Below, one piece after another: positions 1-9,161 of a stretch of 23,787 nt of DNA. Position 1 is the stretch's first letter; each line of letters starts with the position of its first letter. The DNA comes from DASSBR01 sp035701285 (GTDB taxonomy: Bacteria > Pseudomonadota > Gammaproteobacteria > Natronospirales > DASSBR01), in contig DASSNT010000055.1 of NCBI GenBank assembly GCA_035701285.1, forward strand, positions 1-23,787, written 5' to 3'. Below the pieces are notes generated by a model. That model was not told the DNA's origin, ran no database searches, and saw only the letters and a program-made list of their open reading frames with translations. The position numbers and the translations under genes were made by a program.

Positions 1-840
1 GCGCTTTTCCCAGCTCACGCGGAAGCCGAGCGTTTCCCTGCCTTCGAACTCGCCCTTGCAGACGACGCCGTAGTCGGGAATCGCACCGGCGTCGGAGCCC
101 GCGGCGGGCGCAGTCAATGCGAAGCAGGGGATTTCCTCCGCGGTCGCGAGTCGCGGCAGATAGTATTGCTTCTGCTCGTCGGTGCCGTAGTGCAGCAGCA
201 GCTCGCCGGGGCCGAGCGAGTTGGGGACCATGACGGTCACCGCGGCGCTCAGGCTGCGCGTGGAGATTTTCATCACCACCGTCGAGTGCGCCAGCGCCGA
301 AAAGCCGTGGCCGCCGTGTTCCTTCGGGATGATCATGCCGAAGAAGCGATGCTTCCTGATCAGCGCCCACGCCTCCGGGGGCAGATCGTTCAGTTCATGG
401 GTGATCTTCCAGTCGTCGAGGACGCTGCACAGTTCCTCGACCGGCCCGTCGAGAAATGCCTGTTCCTCGGCCGTCAGCACCGGCGCGGGATTTGCCAGCA
501 GCTTATTCCACTCCGGCCGGCCGCTGAACAGATCGCCGTCCCACCAGGTGTTGCCGGCGTCGAGCGCGATGCGCTCGGTTTGCGAAATGGGTGGCAGCAC
601 CTTGCGAAACCAGGCGAACAGCCGGTTGCCTATCAGTTTGCGGCGCAGCGGACGGACGTTCAGCGGTATCGCCAGGATGCCAAAAACAATCCAGCCGGCG
701 ACCGAGACGCCCATCGTGACGCTGTAGAGGGCGAGGCCAATCGCCGCGACAGCCGTCCAGATCCACAGACGGGTGCGCAGAAATGCCAGCGCCCACAGGC
801 CGAAAAAGATCGCAAGGCTCCAGATGATCGCTGCTGCCAT
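1..840 (-). CDS. fadE: Acyl-CoA dehydrogenase FadE, N-terminal 280 residues (3' end off window)
   Basis: FadE catalyses the first, FAD-dependent step of fatty-acid beta-oxidation (acyl-CoA to trans-2-enoyl-CoA). The frame is open from the ATG at 840 to the window edge. Residues about 2-20 and 27-57 form two hydrophobic segments, the membrane N-terminus typical of long FadE proteins. Next come the FadE-like stretch VLPPISQTER, the segment DGDLFSGRPEW, the dehydrogenase N-terminal domain, and the beginning of the middle domain with CFALTAPAAGSDAGA, a variant of the flavin-contacting motif. The family is about 800 residues, so the catalytic Glu and C-terminal domains lie outside. A GGAG nine bases before the ATG supports the start. 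It lies 76 bp downstream of nadC on the same strand, and a perfect palindrome in that gap suggests its own repressor-controlled promoter. Confidence 0.9.
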   Translation of the reverse strand, partial: MAAAIIWSLAIFFGLWALAFLRTRLWIWTAVAAIGLALYSVTMGVSVAGWIVFGILAIPLNVRPLRRKLIGNRLFAWFRKVLPPISQTERIALDAGNTWWDGDLFSGRPEWNKLLANPAPVLTAEEQAFLDGPVEELCSVLDDWKITHELNDLPPEAWALIRKHRFFGMIIPKEHGGHGFSALAHSTVVMKISTRSLSAAVTVMVPNSLGPGELLLHYGTDEQKQYYLPRLATAEEIPCFALTAPAAGSDAGAIPDYGVVCKGEFEGRETLGFRVSWEKR

Positions 841-865
841 GAGTCAAGCTCCAGATTCAAATAGA

Positions 866-881
866 CTGACCGAGCGGTCAG
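866..881. promoter_or_regulatory. Candidate TetR-type operator upstream of fadE
   Basis: CTGACCGAGCGGTCAG is a perfect 7-2-7 inverted repeat centred about 34 bp upstream of the fadE ATG at 840. TGACCG-N2-CGGTCA is the kind of dyad bound by TetR-family repressors, and fatty-acid degradation genes are often under such regulators. No regulator gene is in the window, so the binding protein is unknown. Confidence 0.5.
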
Positions 882-889
882 GATAACAT

Positions 890-906
890 GGAAGCGGACC
901 GCTTCC
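890..906. promoter_or_regulatory. Second palindrome in the nadC-fadE gap
   Basis: GGAAGCGGACCGCTTCC is an 8-1-8 palindrome between the nadC stop and the TetR-like dyad. As RNA it could fold as a 6-bp stem with a 5-nt loop, but no T-tract follows, so a canonical terminator is unlikely. It may be a second operator or a weak processing hairpin. Confidence 0.3.
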
Positions 907-916
907 GTGCCGCTGG

Positions 917-1765
917 TTATTCCAACGTAAAGCGCATCGACAAGTCGATCGCGCGCACGTGCTTCGTCAACGCGCCCACGGAGATGAAATCGACGCCGGT
1001 TTCGGCAATGGCGCGCAAGCCTTCGAATTCAATTCCGCCGGAGGCTTCCAGTTCGGCGCGGCCGGCCGTCCGCTTCACCGCTTCGCGCTTTTGGTCGAGC
1101 GAAAAATTGTCGAGCAGAACCCGGTCTGCGTCAGCGGCAAGCGCCGCTTCAAGCTGCTCGAAATCCTCCACTTCCACCTCGACCGGCACGGTTGGATGCC
1201 GGTCGCGAATCGCCTGAATTGCGGCCTTGACGCCGCCGGCTGCGATGATGTGATTTTCCTTGATCAGCACGGCGTCGAACAGCCCCATGCGGTGATTCGT
1301 TGCGCCGCCGGCGCGCACAGCGTATTTCTGTGCGCTGCGCAGCCCCGGCAGTGTCTTGCGCGTGTCGAGTATCCGGCAGCCGGTGCCGGCGACAGCGTCG
1401 CTGTAGTGCCGGGCCACGGTGGCGACGGCGGACATTGTCTGCAGGAAATTCAGCGCGGTGCGTTCTCCGGTCAGGATGGCGCGCGCGGGACCCTCCAGGC
1501 GGCAGACGATATCGTTCTCGGCCATTTGCTCGCCGTCGGCGTGCAGCCACTCGACTCTGACGGCCGGATCGATTTGCGCAAAAACTTCGTCGAACCACGG
1601 CCGCCCGGCGAGCACCGCGGGCTCGCGCACGATGACGCGCGCCTGTGCCCGGGCATCGCGTTCCAGCAGCGAGGCGGTCAGATCGCCGCCGCCGATATCC
1701 TCCTCAAGCGCCCGGCGCACAGTGTTTGCGATATCGTCCGGCAGTGAATCGGCCAGTGCCGCCAT
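917..1765 (-). CDS. nadC: Nicotinate-nucleotide pyrophosphorylase (carboxylating), quinolinate phosphoribosyltransferase
   Basis: NadC converts quinolinate and PRPP to nicotinate mononucleotide, CO2 and pyrophosphate in de novo NAD synthesis. Family hallmarks are LEEDIGGGDLTA near the N-terminus, GERTALNFLQTMSAVAT, the substrate-binding ILDTRKTLPGLR, KYAVRAGGATNHRMGL, VLIKENHI, VEVEVEDFEQ and the C-terminal barrel end with LEASGGI and DFISVGALTKH. I place the start at the ATG at 1765 (282 aa) because GGGAG lies five bases upstream. The frame also extends 7 codons to a TTG at 1784-1786, which has no better ribosome site. A TATAAT box on this strand at 1795-1800 would put a transcript start about 20 bp before the ATG, although no convincing -35 is visible. 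Confidence 0.95.
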   Translation of the reverse strand: MAALADSLPDDIANTVRRALEEDIGGGDLTASLLERDARAQARVIVREPAVLAGRPWFDEVFAQIDPAVRVEWLHADGEQMAENDIVCRLEGPARAILTGERTALNFLQTMSAVATVARHYSDAVAGTGCRILDTRKTLPGLRSAQKYAVRAGGATNHRMGLFDAVLIKENHIIAAGGVKAAIQAIRDRHPTVPVEVEVEDFEQLEAALAADADRVLLDNFSLDQKREAVKRTAGRAELEASGGIEFEGLRAIAETGVDFISVGALTKHVRAIDLSMRFTLE

Positions 1766-1794
1766 TGGAGCTCCCGTTGATTGCAAAGGCGCGC

Positions 1795-1800
1795 ATTATA
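1795..1800 (-). promoter_or_regulatory. Putative nadC -10 box
   Basis: The minus strand reads TATAAT here, a perfect sigma-70 -10 hexamer 29 bp upstream of the chosen nadC ATG. No matching -35 is seen 16-18 bp further upstream, so the assignment is tentative. Confidence 0.4.
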
Positions 1801-1815
1801 ACCGGCGCCGGCGCC

Positions 1816-1845
1816 TTGCGCGCGGCGTAGCGCGGGGTTTAGACT
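1816..1845 (+). promoter_or_regulatory. Possible sodB promoter
   Basis: TTGCGC (1816-1821) and TAGACT (1840-1845) are spaced 18 bp and lie about 65 bp before the sodB start, giving a weak sigma-70-like pair. This is the best candidate on the plus strand of the nadC-sodB divergent gap. Confidence 0.25.
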
Positions 1846-1908
1846 GATTCCAATTTACGCGGTTCGCGTATCTTCCTTTTCCCGAATATCGATAATAAGG
1901 AGACTCCC

Positions 1909-2490
1909 ATGGCACACGAATTGCCCAAGCTTCCTTTCGACATGGACGCGCTGGCCCCGCATATTTCGCGCGAAACGCTTGAATATCATCACGGCAAGCA
2001 CCACAAAAAGTACGTCGACACGCTCAACTCGCTGATTCCGGGCACCGAATTCGAGAACATGTCGCTGGAAGAGACGGTCAAGAAATCCTCCGGCAAGATG
2101 TTTAACCAGGCCGGCCAGATCTGGAACCATAACTTCTACTGGAACTGCCTGACGCCGAACAGCAACAAGCCGCAGGGCGACCTGGAGCAGGCCATCAACC
2201 AGGCCTTCGGCTCGCTCGATGCGTTCAAGTCGGAATTTAACGAGAAGGCGGGCGCGCTGTTCGGTTCCGGCTGGGCCTGGCTGGTGAAGAAGCCGGACGG
2301 CTCGCTGGGCATCGCGCAGACGGCGAATGCCGAAACGCCGATCCAGGAAGGCCGCGACGTGCCGCTGCTGACCTGCGACGTCTGGGAGCATGCGTACTAC
2401 ATTGATTATCGGAACGCGCGCCCCGATTATCTGAAAGCGTTCTGGAACGTCTGCAACTGGGATTTCGTCGCGAAGAACTTTTCCAGCTGA
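1909..2490 (+). CDS. sodB: Superoxide dismutase, iron type
   Basis: Dismutates superoxide to hydrogen peroxide and oxygen, in the cytoplasm (no signal peptide). At 193 aa it matches bacterial Fe-SOD length. Metal ligands are His27 (EYHHGKHH), His74 (IWNHNFYW), Asp157 and His161 (CDVWEHAYYIDY). Gln70 in AGQIWNH is the position that marks the Fe-type enzyme; Mn-types usually carry the active-site Gln elsewhere. The start follows AAGGAG eight bases upstream. It leads a short same-strand run with the DUF1289 protein (13-bp gap) and grxD, consistent with a small oxidative-stress/iron operon. Metal preference is inferred from sequence only. Confidence 0.95.
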   Translation: MAHELPKLPFDMDALAPHISRETLEYHHGKHHKKYVDTLNSLIPGTEFENMSLEETVKKSSGKMFNQAGQIWNHNFYWNCLTPNSNKPQGDLEQAINQAFGSLDAFKSEFNEKAGALFGSGWAWLVKKPDGSLGIAQTANAETPIQEGRDVPLLTCDVWEHAYYIDYRNARPDYLKAFWNVCNWDFVAKNFSS

Positions 2491-2503
2491 TTCCGGGAGC
2501 GGA

Positions 2504-2701
2504 ATGTCAGAGGACGCTTACGCCGAACTCGAAAAACGTCCGCCGTCGCCGTGCATCGGCGTCTGCACGCTGGACGATGACGAGCGTTGTATCGGCTGCT
2601 ATCGCGAGGTTGACGAGATATCGCGGTGGCCGTTCATGACGGCGGAAGAACAGTGGCGCGTTGTGCGGGCGCTGCCGGCGCGGGCGAGCGCGCTGGAGTA
2701 A
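2504..2701 (+). CDS. DUF1289 family small cysteine protein
   Basis: 65-residue protein with the DUF1289 signature PSPCIGVCTLDDDERCIGCYR. The four cysteines C17, C21, C29 and C32 are spaced to hold a metal or Fe-S centre. A following EISRWPFMTAEEQWRV segment is also typical of the family (E. coli YdhL-like). The function is not established. GGGAG five bases before the ATG supports the start. It lies between Fe-SOD and a monothiol glutaredoxin, so a redox or iron-sulfur role is a reasonable guess from context, not shown by sequence. Its stop region is duplicated: GAGTAACTTTTA occurs twice 18 bp apart, giving a second in-frame TAA. Confidence 0.85.
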   Translation: MSEDAYAELEKRPPSPCIGVCTLDDDERCIGCYREVDEISRWPFMTAEEQWRVVRALPARASALE

Positions 2702-2725
2702 CTTTTACCGCCAGAGTAACTTTTA
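2696..2725 (+). repeat. 12-bp direct repeat with 18-bp period at the DUF1289 gene end
   Basis: GAGTAACTTTTA occurs at 2696-2707 and 2714-2725. The first copy contains the stop codon of the DUF1289 gene, and the second supplies another in-frame TAA just before the grxD ribosome site (GAGG about 2726). It looks like a small replication-slippage duplication. Confidence 0.8.
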
Positions 2726-2734
2726 GAGGTAAAG

Positions 2735-3061
2735 ATGGACATACAGGAAAAGATCAAGCAGCAGATCACGGACAACCCGGTGCTGCTGTACATGAAAGGT
2801 ACGCCCGACTTCCCGCAGTGCGGCTTTTCCGCGCAGACCGTTCAGGCGCTCAAGCAGTGCGATACCGAATTTGCCTTCGTCAACGTGCTGGAAGAGCCGG
2901 AAATCCGTGCCACGCTGAAGGAAGTGTCGAACTGGCCGACGTTTCCGCAGCTCTTCGTCAACGGCGAGCTGGTCGGCGGCTGCGACATCGTGACGGAGCT
3001 GTACCATTCGGGCGAACTGAAAGCGATCGTGCAGGGCGCCGCGCAGCAGAAGGCATCCTGA
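2735..3061 (+). CDS. grxD: Monothiol glutaredoxin, Grx4/GrxD type
   Basis: CGFS-type glutaredoxins bind and deliver [2Fe-2S] clusters, often with BolA, in the cytoplasm. The 108-aa protein has the active-site PQCGFS with Cys29, the preceding MKGTPDFP, and the glutathione-binding WPTFPQLFVNGELVGGCDI. A GAGG ribosome site lies about five bases before the ATG. It ends facing rnt, separated by a GC-rich hairpin. In Pseudomonas, grxD also lies within a few genes of pyrC and rnt (from memory), so this neighbourhood partly matches a known gammaproteobacterial arrangement. Confidence 0.95.
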   Translation: MDIQEKIKQQITDNPVLLYMKGTPDFPQCGFSAQTVQALKQCDTEFAFVNVLEEPEIRATLKEVSNWPTFPQLFVNGELVGGCDIVTELYHSGELKAIVQGAAQQKAS

Positions 3062-3068
3062 CTTCGGC

Positions 3069-3097
3069 GGCGGGAGCGCGCTTCAGCCGCTCCCGCC
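3069..3097. terminator. Bidirectional hairpin between grxD and rnt
   Basis: GGCGGGAGCG (3069-3078) pairs perfectly with CGCTCCCGCC (3088-3097) around a 9-nt loop. It fills almost all of the gap between the convergent stops of grxD and rnt. There is no T-tract on either side, so it may act as a barrier or RNA-stabilising hairpin rather than a classical intrinsic terminator. Confidence 0.6.
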
Positions 3098-3098
3098 C

Positions 3099-3776
3099 CT
3101 ACGATTCGTCCACCATCCTGAATTCCGCCTGCTCCATCAGCCCGGCCTCGTAAACCGGCTGCGAGCGGTTCACGATTTCGCAGAACAGCTCGCAGGTCTT
3201 CTCGGCATCATACTGAGCCGAGTGCGCATCCCGCGCGTCCCACCCGATTCCCAGTGCATCGACCGCCCGAGCCAGCACCGTCTGGCCGAGCATGACGCCG
3301 GCAAGCGTCGCCGTGTCAAAGCTGCTGAACTGGTGGAACGGATTGCGCTTGATGCCGCAGCGCGCCATTGCCGCGTTCAGAAACCCAAGGTCGAAAAAGG
3401 CGTTGTGGCCGACAAGAACGGCCCGGTTGCAATCCTGTTCCTTCAGCGCCCGCCGTACTTCGCGGAATAACCTCTGCAGGGCTTCGCGTTCCGGCAGCGC
3501 CGGGCGTAGCGGGTGGTGCGGGTCGATACCGGTGACATCGAGCGATGCCTGTTCGATGTTGGCTCCCGGAAAAGGAGCGACATGGAAGGTATGCGTCGTT
3601 GTGGGGTACAGGCGGCCCCGGCCGTCCATGGCCACCAGTGCGGCGGAAATTTCCAGCAGCGCATCGGTGGCAGGGTTGAATCCGCCGGTCTCGACATCGA
3701 CGATGACCGGCAAAAACCCCCTGAAACGGCGCGACATCCGGTTGTTGATCGGTCTTTGCTGCATTGGCGACAGCAT
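3099..3776 (-). CDS. rnt: Ribonuclease T
   Basis: RNase T is a 3'-5' exoribonuclease that trims tRNA CCA ends and matures 5S and 23S rRNA. The 225-aa protein shows the complete DEDDh set: Asp27 and Glu29 in VIVDVETGGFNPATDALLEI, Asp129 in VGHNAFFDLGFLN, and His185 with Asp190 in AHSAQYDAEKT. The family is largely restricted to gammaproteobacteria, so it is useful for placing the organism. The ATG at 3776 is 15 bp beyond the pyrC stop and has no clear ribosome site. Internal ATGs at 3764 and 3737 are alternatives. It is probably the last gene of an aminopeptidase-pyrC-rnt transcript. Confidence 0.95.
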   Translation of the reverse strand: MLSPMQQRPINNRMSRRFRGFLPVIVDVETGGFNPATDALLEISAALVAMDGRGRLYPTTTHTFHVAPFPGANIEQASLDVTGIDPHHPLRPALPEREALQRLFREVRRALKEQDCNRAVLVGHNAFFDLGFLNAAMARCGIKRNPFHQFSSFDTATLAGVMLGQTVLARAVDALGIGWDARDAHSAQYDAEKTCELFCEIVNRSQPVYEAGLMEQAEFRMVDES

Positions 3777-3791
3777 AACGGAGCGGCGGAG

Positions 3792-4832
3792 CTAAAGCGA
3801 CTCGACCGACAGCTTCCAGTTGATCGTTTCGCCCGCACCAAGCGGCACGACGCGGTCTTCACCGAATGGATAGGCGTCGGGCACCCGCCAGTCGGTCTTG
3901 ACGAGACGGACGCTGCCGGTGTTGCGAGGCAGCCGATAGAAATCCGCGCCCCGCTGGCTCGCAAATTCCGCCAGCCGATCCAGTGCGCCCGCGCGCTCGA
4001 ATGCCTCCGCATACAGCTCAAGCGCCGCATGCGCGCTGAAAATGCCGGCGCAGCCGCAAGCGCTTTCCTTGGCGCCCTGCGCGTGCGGGGCGCTGTCGGT
4101 GCCGAGGAAGAAACGCGGGTCGTCACCTGTTGCGGCTTCCACCAGCGCCTGCCGATCGCTTTCCAGCTTGAGAACCGGCAGGCAGTAATAGTGCGGCCGC
4201 AGGCCACCGGCGAACAGCGCGTTGCGGTTGTAGAGCAGGTGCTGCGGCGTAATGGTTGCCGCCAGATGATCCTTACTCGCGCGTACGTAATCCACCGCGT
4301 GCCGCGTGGTGACGTGTTCGAGCACGATGCGCAGTGCCGGAAAATCGCGCCGCAGCGGACCGAGCACGCGGTCGACGAATACGGCTTCGCGGTCGAAGAC
4401 GTCAACATCCGGATCGGTCACTTCGCCATGGATCAACAGCGGCAGGTCGTGCCGCTGCATCGCTTCCAGCACCGATCGTACGCGTGCCAGGTCGGCAACG
4501 CCGGCATCGGCGTTGGTTGTCGCACCGGCCGGATACAGCTTGACGCCGATGATCGCAGCTTCGTCGCCGGCGCGGGCGATGTCGTCGGGCGTGGTGGTCT
4601 CCGTCAGGTAGAGCGCCATCAGCGGGTTGAAGCCCGCACCCTCCGGCAGCGCCGCCAGAATGCGTTCGCGATAGGCCAGCGCATCCGCGACGGTGCGAAC
4701 CGGCGGTTTTAAATTCGGCATGACGATCACGCGGCCGAATTGCCGCGCCGAGTGACCGACGATATCGGCCATCGCCGCCCCGTCGCGCAGATGGAGGTGG
4801 AAGTCGTCGGAGCGGGGGAGCGTGATTTCCAT
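3792..4832 (-). CDS. pyrC: Dihydroorotase, type II (PyrC)
   Basis: Catalyses reversible cyclisation of carbamoyl-aspartate to dihydroorotate in pyrimidine synthesis. The 346-aa length matches E. coli-type homodimeric PyrC. Zinc and catalytic residues are visible: His12 and His14 (FHLHLRD), Lys98 to be carboxylated (GVKLYPAGATTN), His135 (LLIHGEV), His173 (VLEHVTT) and Asp246 (FFLGTDSAPH). Its ATG overlaps the stop of the upstream aminopeptidase gene by one base (TGATG), implying translational coupling. The pyrC-rnt order is a recurrent gammaproteobacterial arrangement. Confidence 0.97.
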   Translation of the reverse strand: MEITLPRSDDFHLHLRDGAAMADIVGHSARQFGRVIVMPNLKPPVRTVADALAYRERILAALPEGAGFNPLMALYLTETTTPDDIARAGDEAAIIGVKLYPAGATTNADAGVADLARVRSVLEAMQRHDLPLLIHGEVTDPDVDVFDREAVFVDRVLGPLRRDFPALRIVLEHVTTRHAVDYVRASKDHLAATITPQHLLYNRNALFAGGLRPHYYCLPVLKLESDRQALVEAATGDDPRFFLGTDSAPHAQGAKESACGCAGIFSAHAALELYAEAFERAGALDRLAEFASQRGADFYRLPRNTGSVRLVKTDWRVPDAYPFGEDRVVPLGAGETINWKLSVESL

Positions 4833-6310
4833 CAGCTGAAGCTCGCGTGCCGCTGCAGAAATTCCAGCGTAAAGCGAACGCCGAAGCCGGTTACCTCGGT
4901 AGGAATATGCGCAAGGCCGCCTTTGGATTCACCGGCGGACAGATCGAGATGTACCCACGGCACATCCTTTTCGACAAAGCGGCTGAGGAAGCGGGCGGCG
5001 AGAATTTGATCCGCCACGCTGCCGACAGTGCACTGTTTCGTGTCGGCCACGTCGCTTTCCAGCGCGCTGTCGAAATCGGCATCCGCCGGAAACGGCCAGA
5101 CGCGCTCGCCGCTGGCGCGGCCGGCGGTAATCACCGCTTCGTTCAATTCGTCGCTGTTGGTGACCGCGCCGGTGTAGCGGGTACTGAGTGCATCGATGCA
5201 CGAGCCGGTCAGCGTCGCGTAATCCATCAGTAGCCCGGGCTTTTCCCGGCTGGCGAGCGCCAGCGTGTCGGACAGCGCCATGCGGCCTTCGGCATCGGTG
5301 TGGACGATCTCGATCGTGGTGCCGTTCAGCGCCGTGACGACTTCGTTCTGCCGGTAGGCGTTCGGGCCGATATCGTTGGTCGCGATTGCCAGCCAGGCGT
5401 CGACCGGAAAATTGACCTTGAGGCGGCTGAGCGCCAGCAGCGTTCCCGCTGCGACCGCGCTGCCCTGCATGTCGCCGTGCATGCCGAACATGCCTTTCGC
5501 GCCTTTCAGGTTAGTGCCGCCGGTGTCGAAGCAGATGCCTTTGCCGACCAGCGCGAGCGCCGTTTGCCTGCCGGCCTTCGACGGCCGATAACTCAAATGA
5601 GCGATACCTGCGTCGCGGCGGCTGCTGCCTTGCGCGACGGCAAGAAAGGCTCCCGCGCCACGCTTCTTCAGGGCTTTCTCATCGAGAAATTCAAACTGCC
5701 AACCTTCCTGTTCGGCAAGCTGTTGCAGCAATTCCCGATAGCGTTCCGGTGTAAGGTGATTCGCCGGGAGTCCCGTCAGCCAGCGCGCCAGGTTGTTGCC
5801 GCCCGCGGCGGCCTCGGTACGCTTCAGGTCGAGCTTGTGCGGATGGAACAGCTTGATGCGCTTGAACTTCGCGGGCGCTGCCTTTTTCTGCTTGAATTGC
5901 GGCAGCCGAAAGGCCGCAGCGGCAAGCGCGGCGATGGCGGCTTCGGCCATCGCATCGTCGGCCGGCGCGGTATGCACGCCGACGGTGGCCGGACTAAATC
6001 GCAAGGTTTCAGCGGCCAGCTTGCGCGCCAGGGTCAGGCGCTCGAAAGGGCTCGCGGCCGGATCGACAAATCCGGCGACAATGGGTATCGGTTGCTCGCC
6101 TGCGGTCGTGAGCAGGATGATGTCGCCGTCGTTCATTTGCTTTCGCAGCTTGCCGATCTCATCTCGATGAGGAAAATCGGGCAGCTTCGACGGTGTGACA
6201 TTTTTCGGCGCCACGACAACGAGCGCGTCAAGCTGTTCCAGTGCCGCCTGATTCAGCGCATCCGTGGTCTGGCTGAGCCTGACGGTTGACAATTCCGGCA
6301 GCGTGTTCAT
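4832..6310 (-). CDS. M17 leucyl aminopeptidase family protein
   Basis: Cytosolic di-metal exopeptidase that removes N-terminal residues from peptides. In the 492-aa protein the M17 metal and catalytic set is intact: Lys257 and Asp262 (GKGICFDTGG), Lys269 (NLKG), Asp280 (HGDMQG), Asp339, Glu341 and Arg343 (VHTDAEGRM). All are offset by 13 from E. coli PepA numbering. The residues around them (FDTGGTNLKGAKGMFGMHGDMQG) differ from classical PepA, so this is probably a separate M17 branch and I leave the symbol blank. Start at the ATG at 6310; AAGGA lies about 11 bases upstream. First gene of a probable operon with pyrC and rnt. Confidence 0.9.
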   Translation of the reverse strand: MNTLPELSTVRLSQTTDALNQAALEQLDALVVVAPKNVTPSKLPDFPHRDEIGKLRKQMNDGDIILLTTAGEQPIPIVAGFVDPAASPFERLTLARKLAAETLRFSPATVGVHTAPADDAMAEAAIAALAAAAFRLPQFKQKKAAPAKFKRIKLFHPHKLDLKRTEAAAGGNNLARWLTGLPANHLTPERYRELLQQLAEQEGWQFEFLDEKALKKRGAGAFLAVAQGSSRRDAGIAHLSYRPSKAGRQTALALVGKGICFDTGGTNLKGAKGMFGMHGDMQGSAVAAGTLLALSRLKVNFPVDAWLAIATNDIGPNAYRQNEVVTALNGTTIEIVHTDAEGRMALSDTLALASREKPGLLMDYATLTGSCIDALSTRYTGAVTNSDELNEAVITAGRASGERVWPFPADADFDSALESDVADTKQCTVGSVADQILAARFLSRFVEKDVPWVHLDLSAGESKGGLAHIPTEVTGFGVRFTLEFLQRHASFS

Positions 6311-6348
6311 ATGGCTGCATGTCCTTGACCTGAATTGAGCAACCGACG

Positions 6349-6357
6349 ATCATATCA
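6349..6357 (-). promoter_or_regulatory. Extended -10 for the aminopeptidase-pyrC-rnt operon
   Basis: The minus strand reads TGATATGAT, an extended -10 (TGnTATGAT). It would give a 5' leader of about 30 nt before the ATG at 6310. No clear -35 is needed for an extended -10 promoter. The plus strand of the same 173-bp divergent gap has a weak TTGACC (6325-6330) with GATCAT (6348-6353) that could serve aceE. Confidence 0.4.
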
Positions 6358-6483
6358 GACTCTGACGGGCACTTTTGGGCGCCTGCCTTGTCCGATCTCC
6401 ACGCTATATCCGGAGTTTTATTCCGATTTCCGCCTACGGCTGGGTGTCCAGCGCGGCATAGTTTCAACGATCAAGGCTGTTCA

Positions 6484-9156
<2,673 letters not shown>

Positions 9157-9161
9157 AGACG

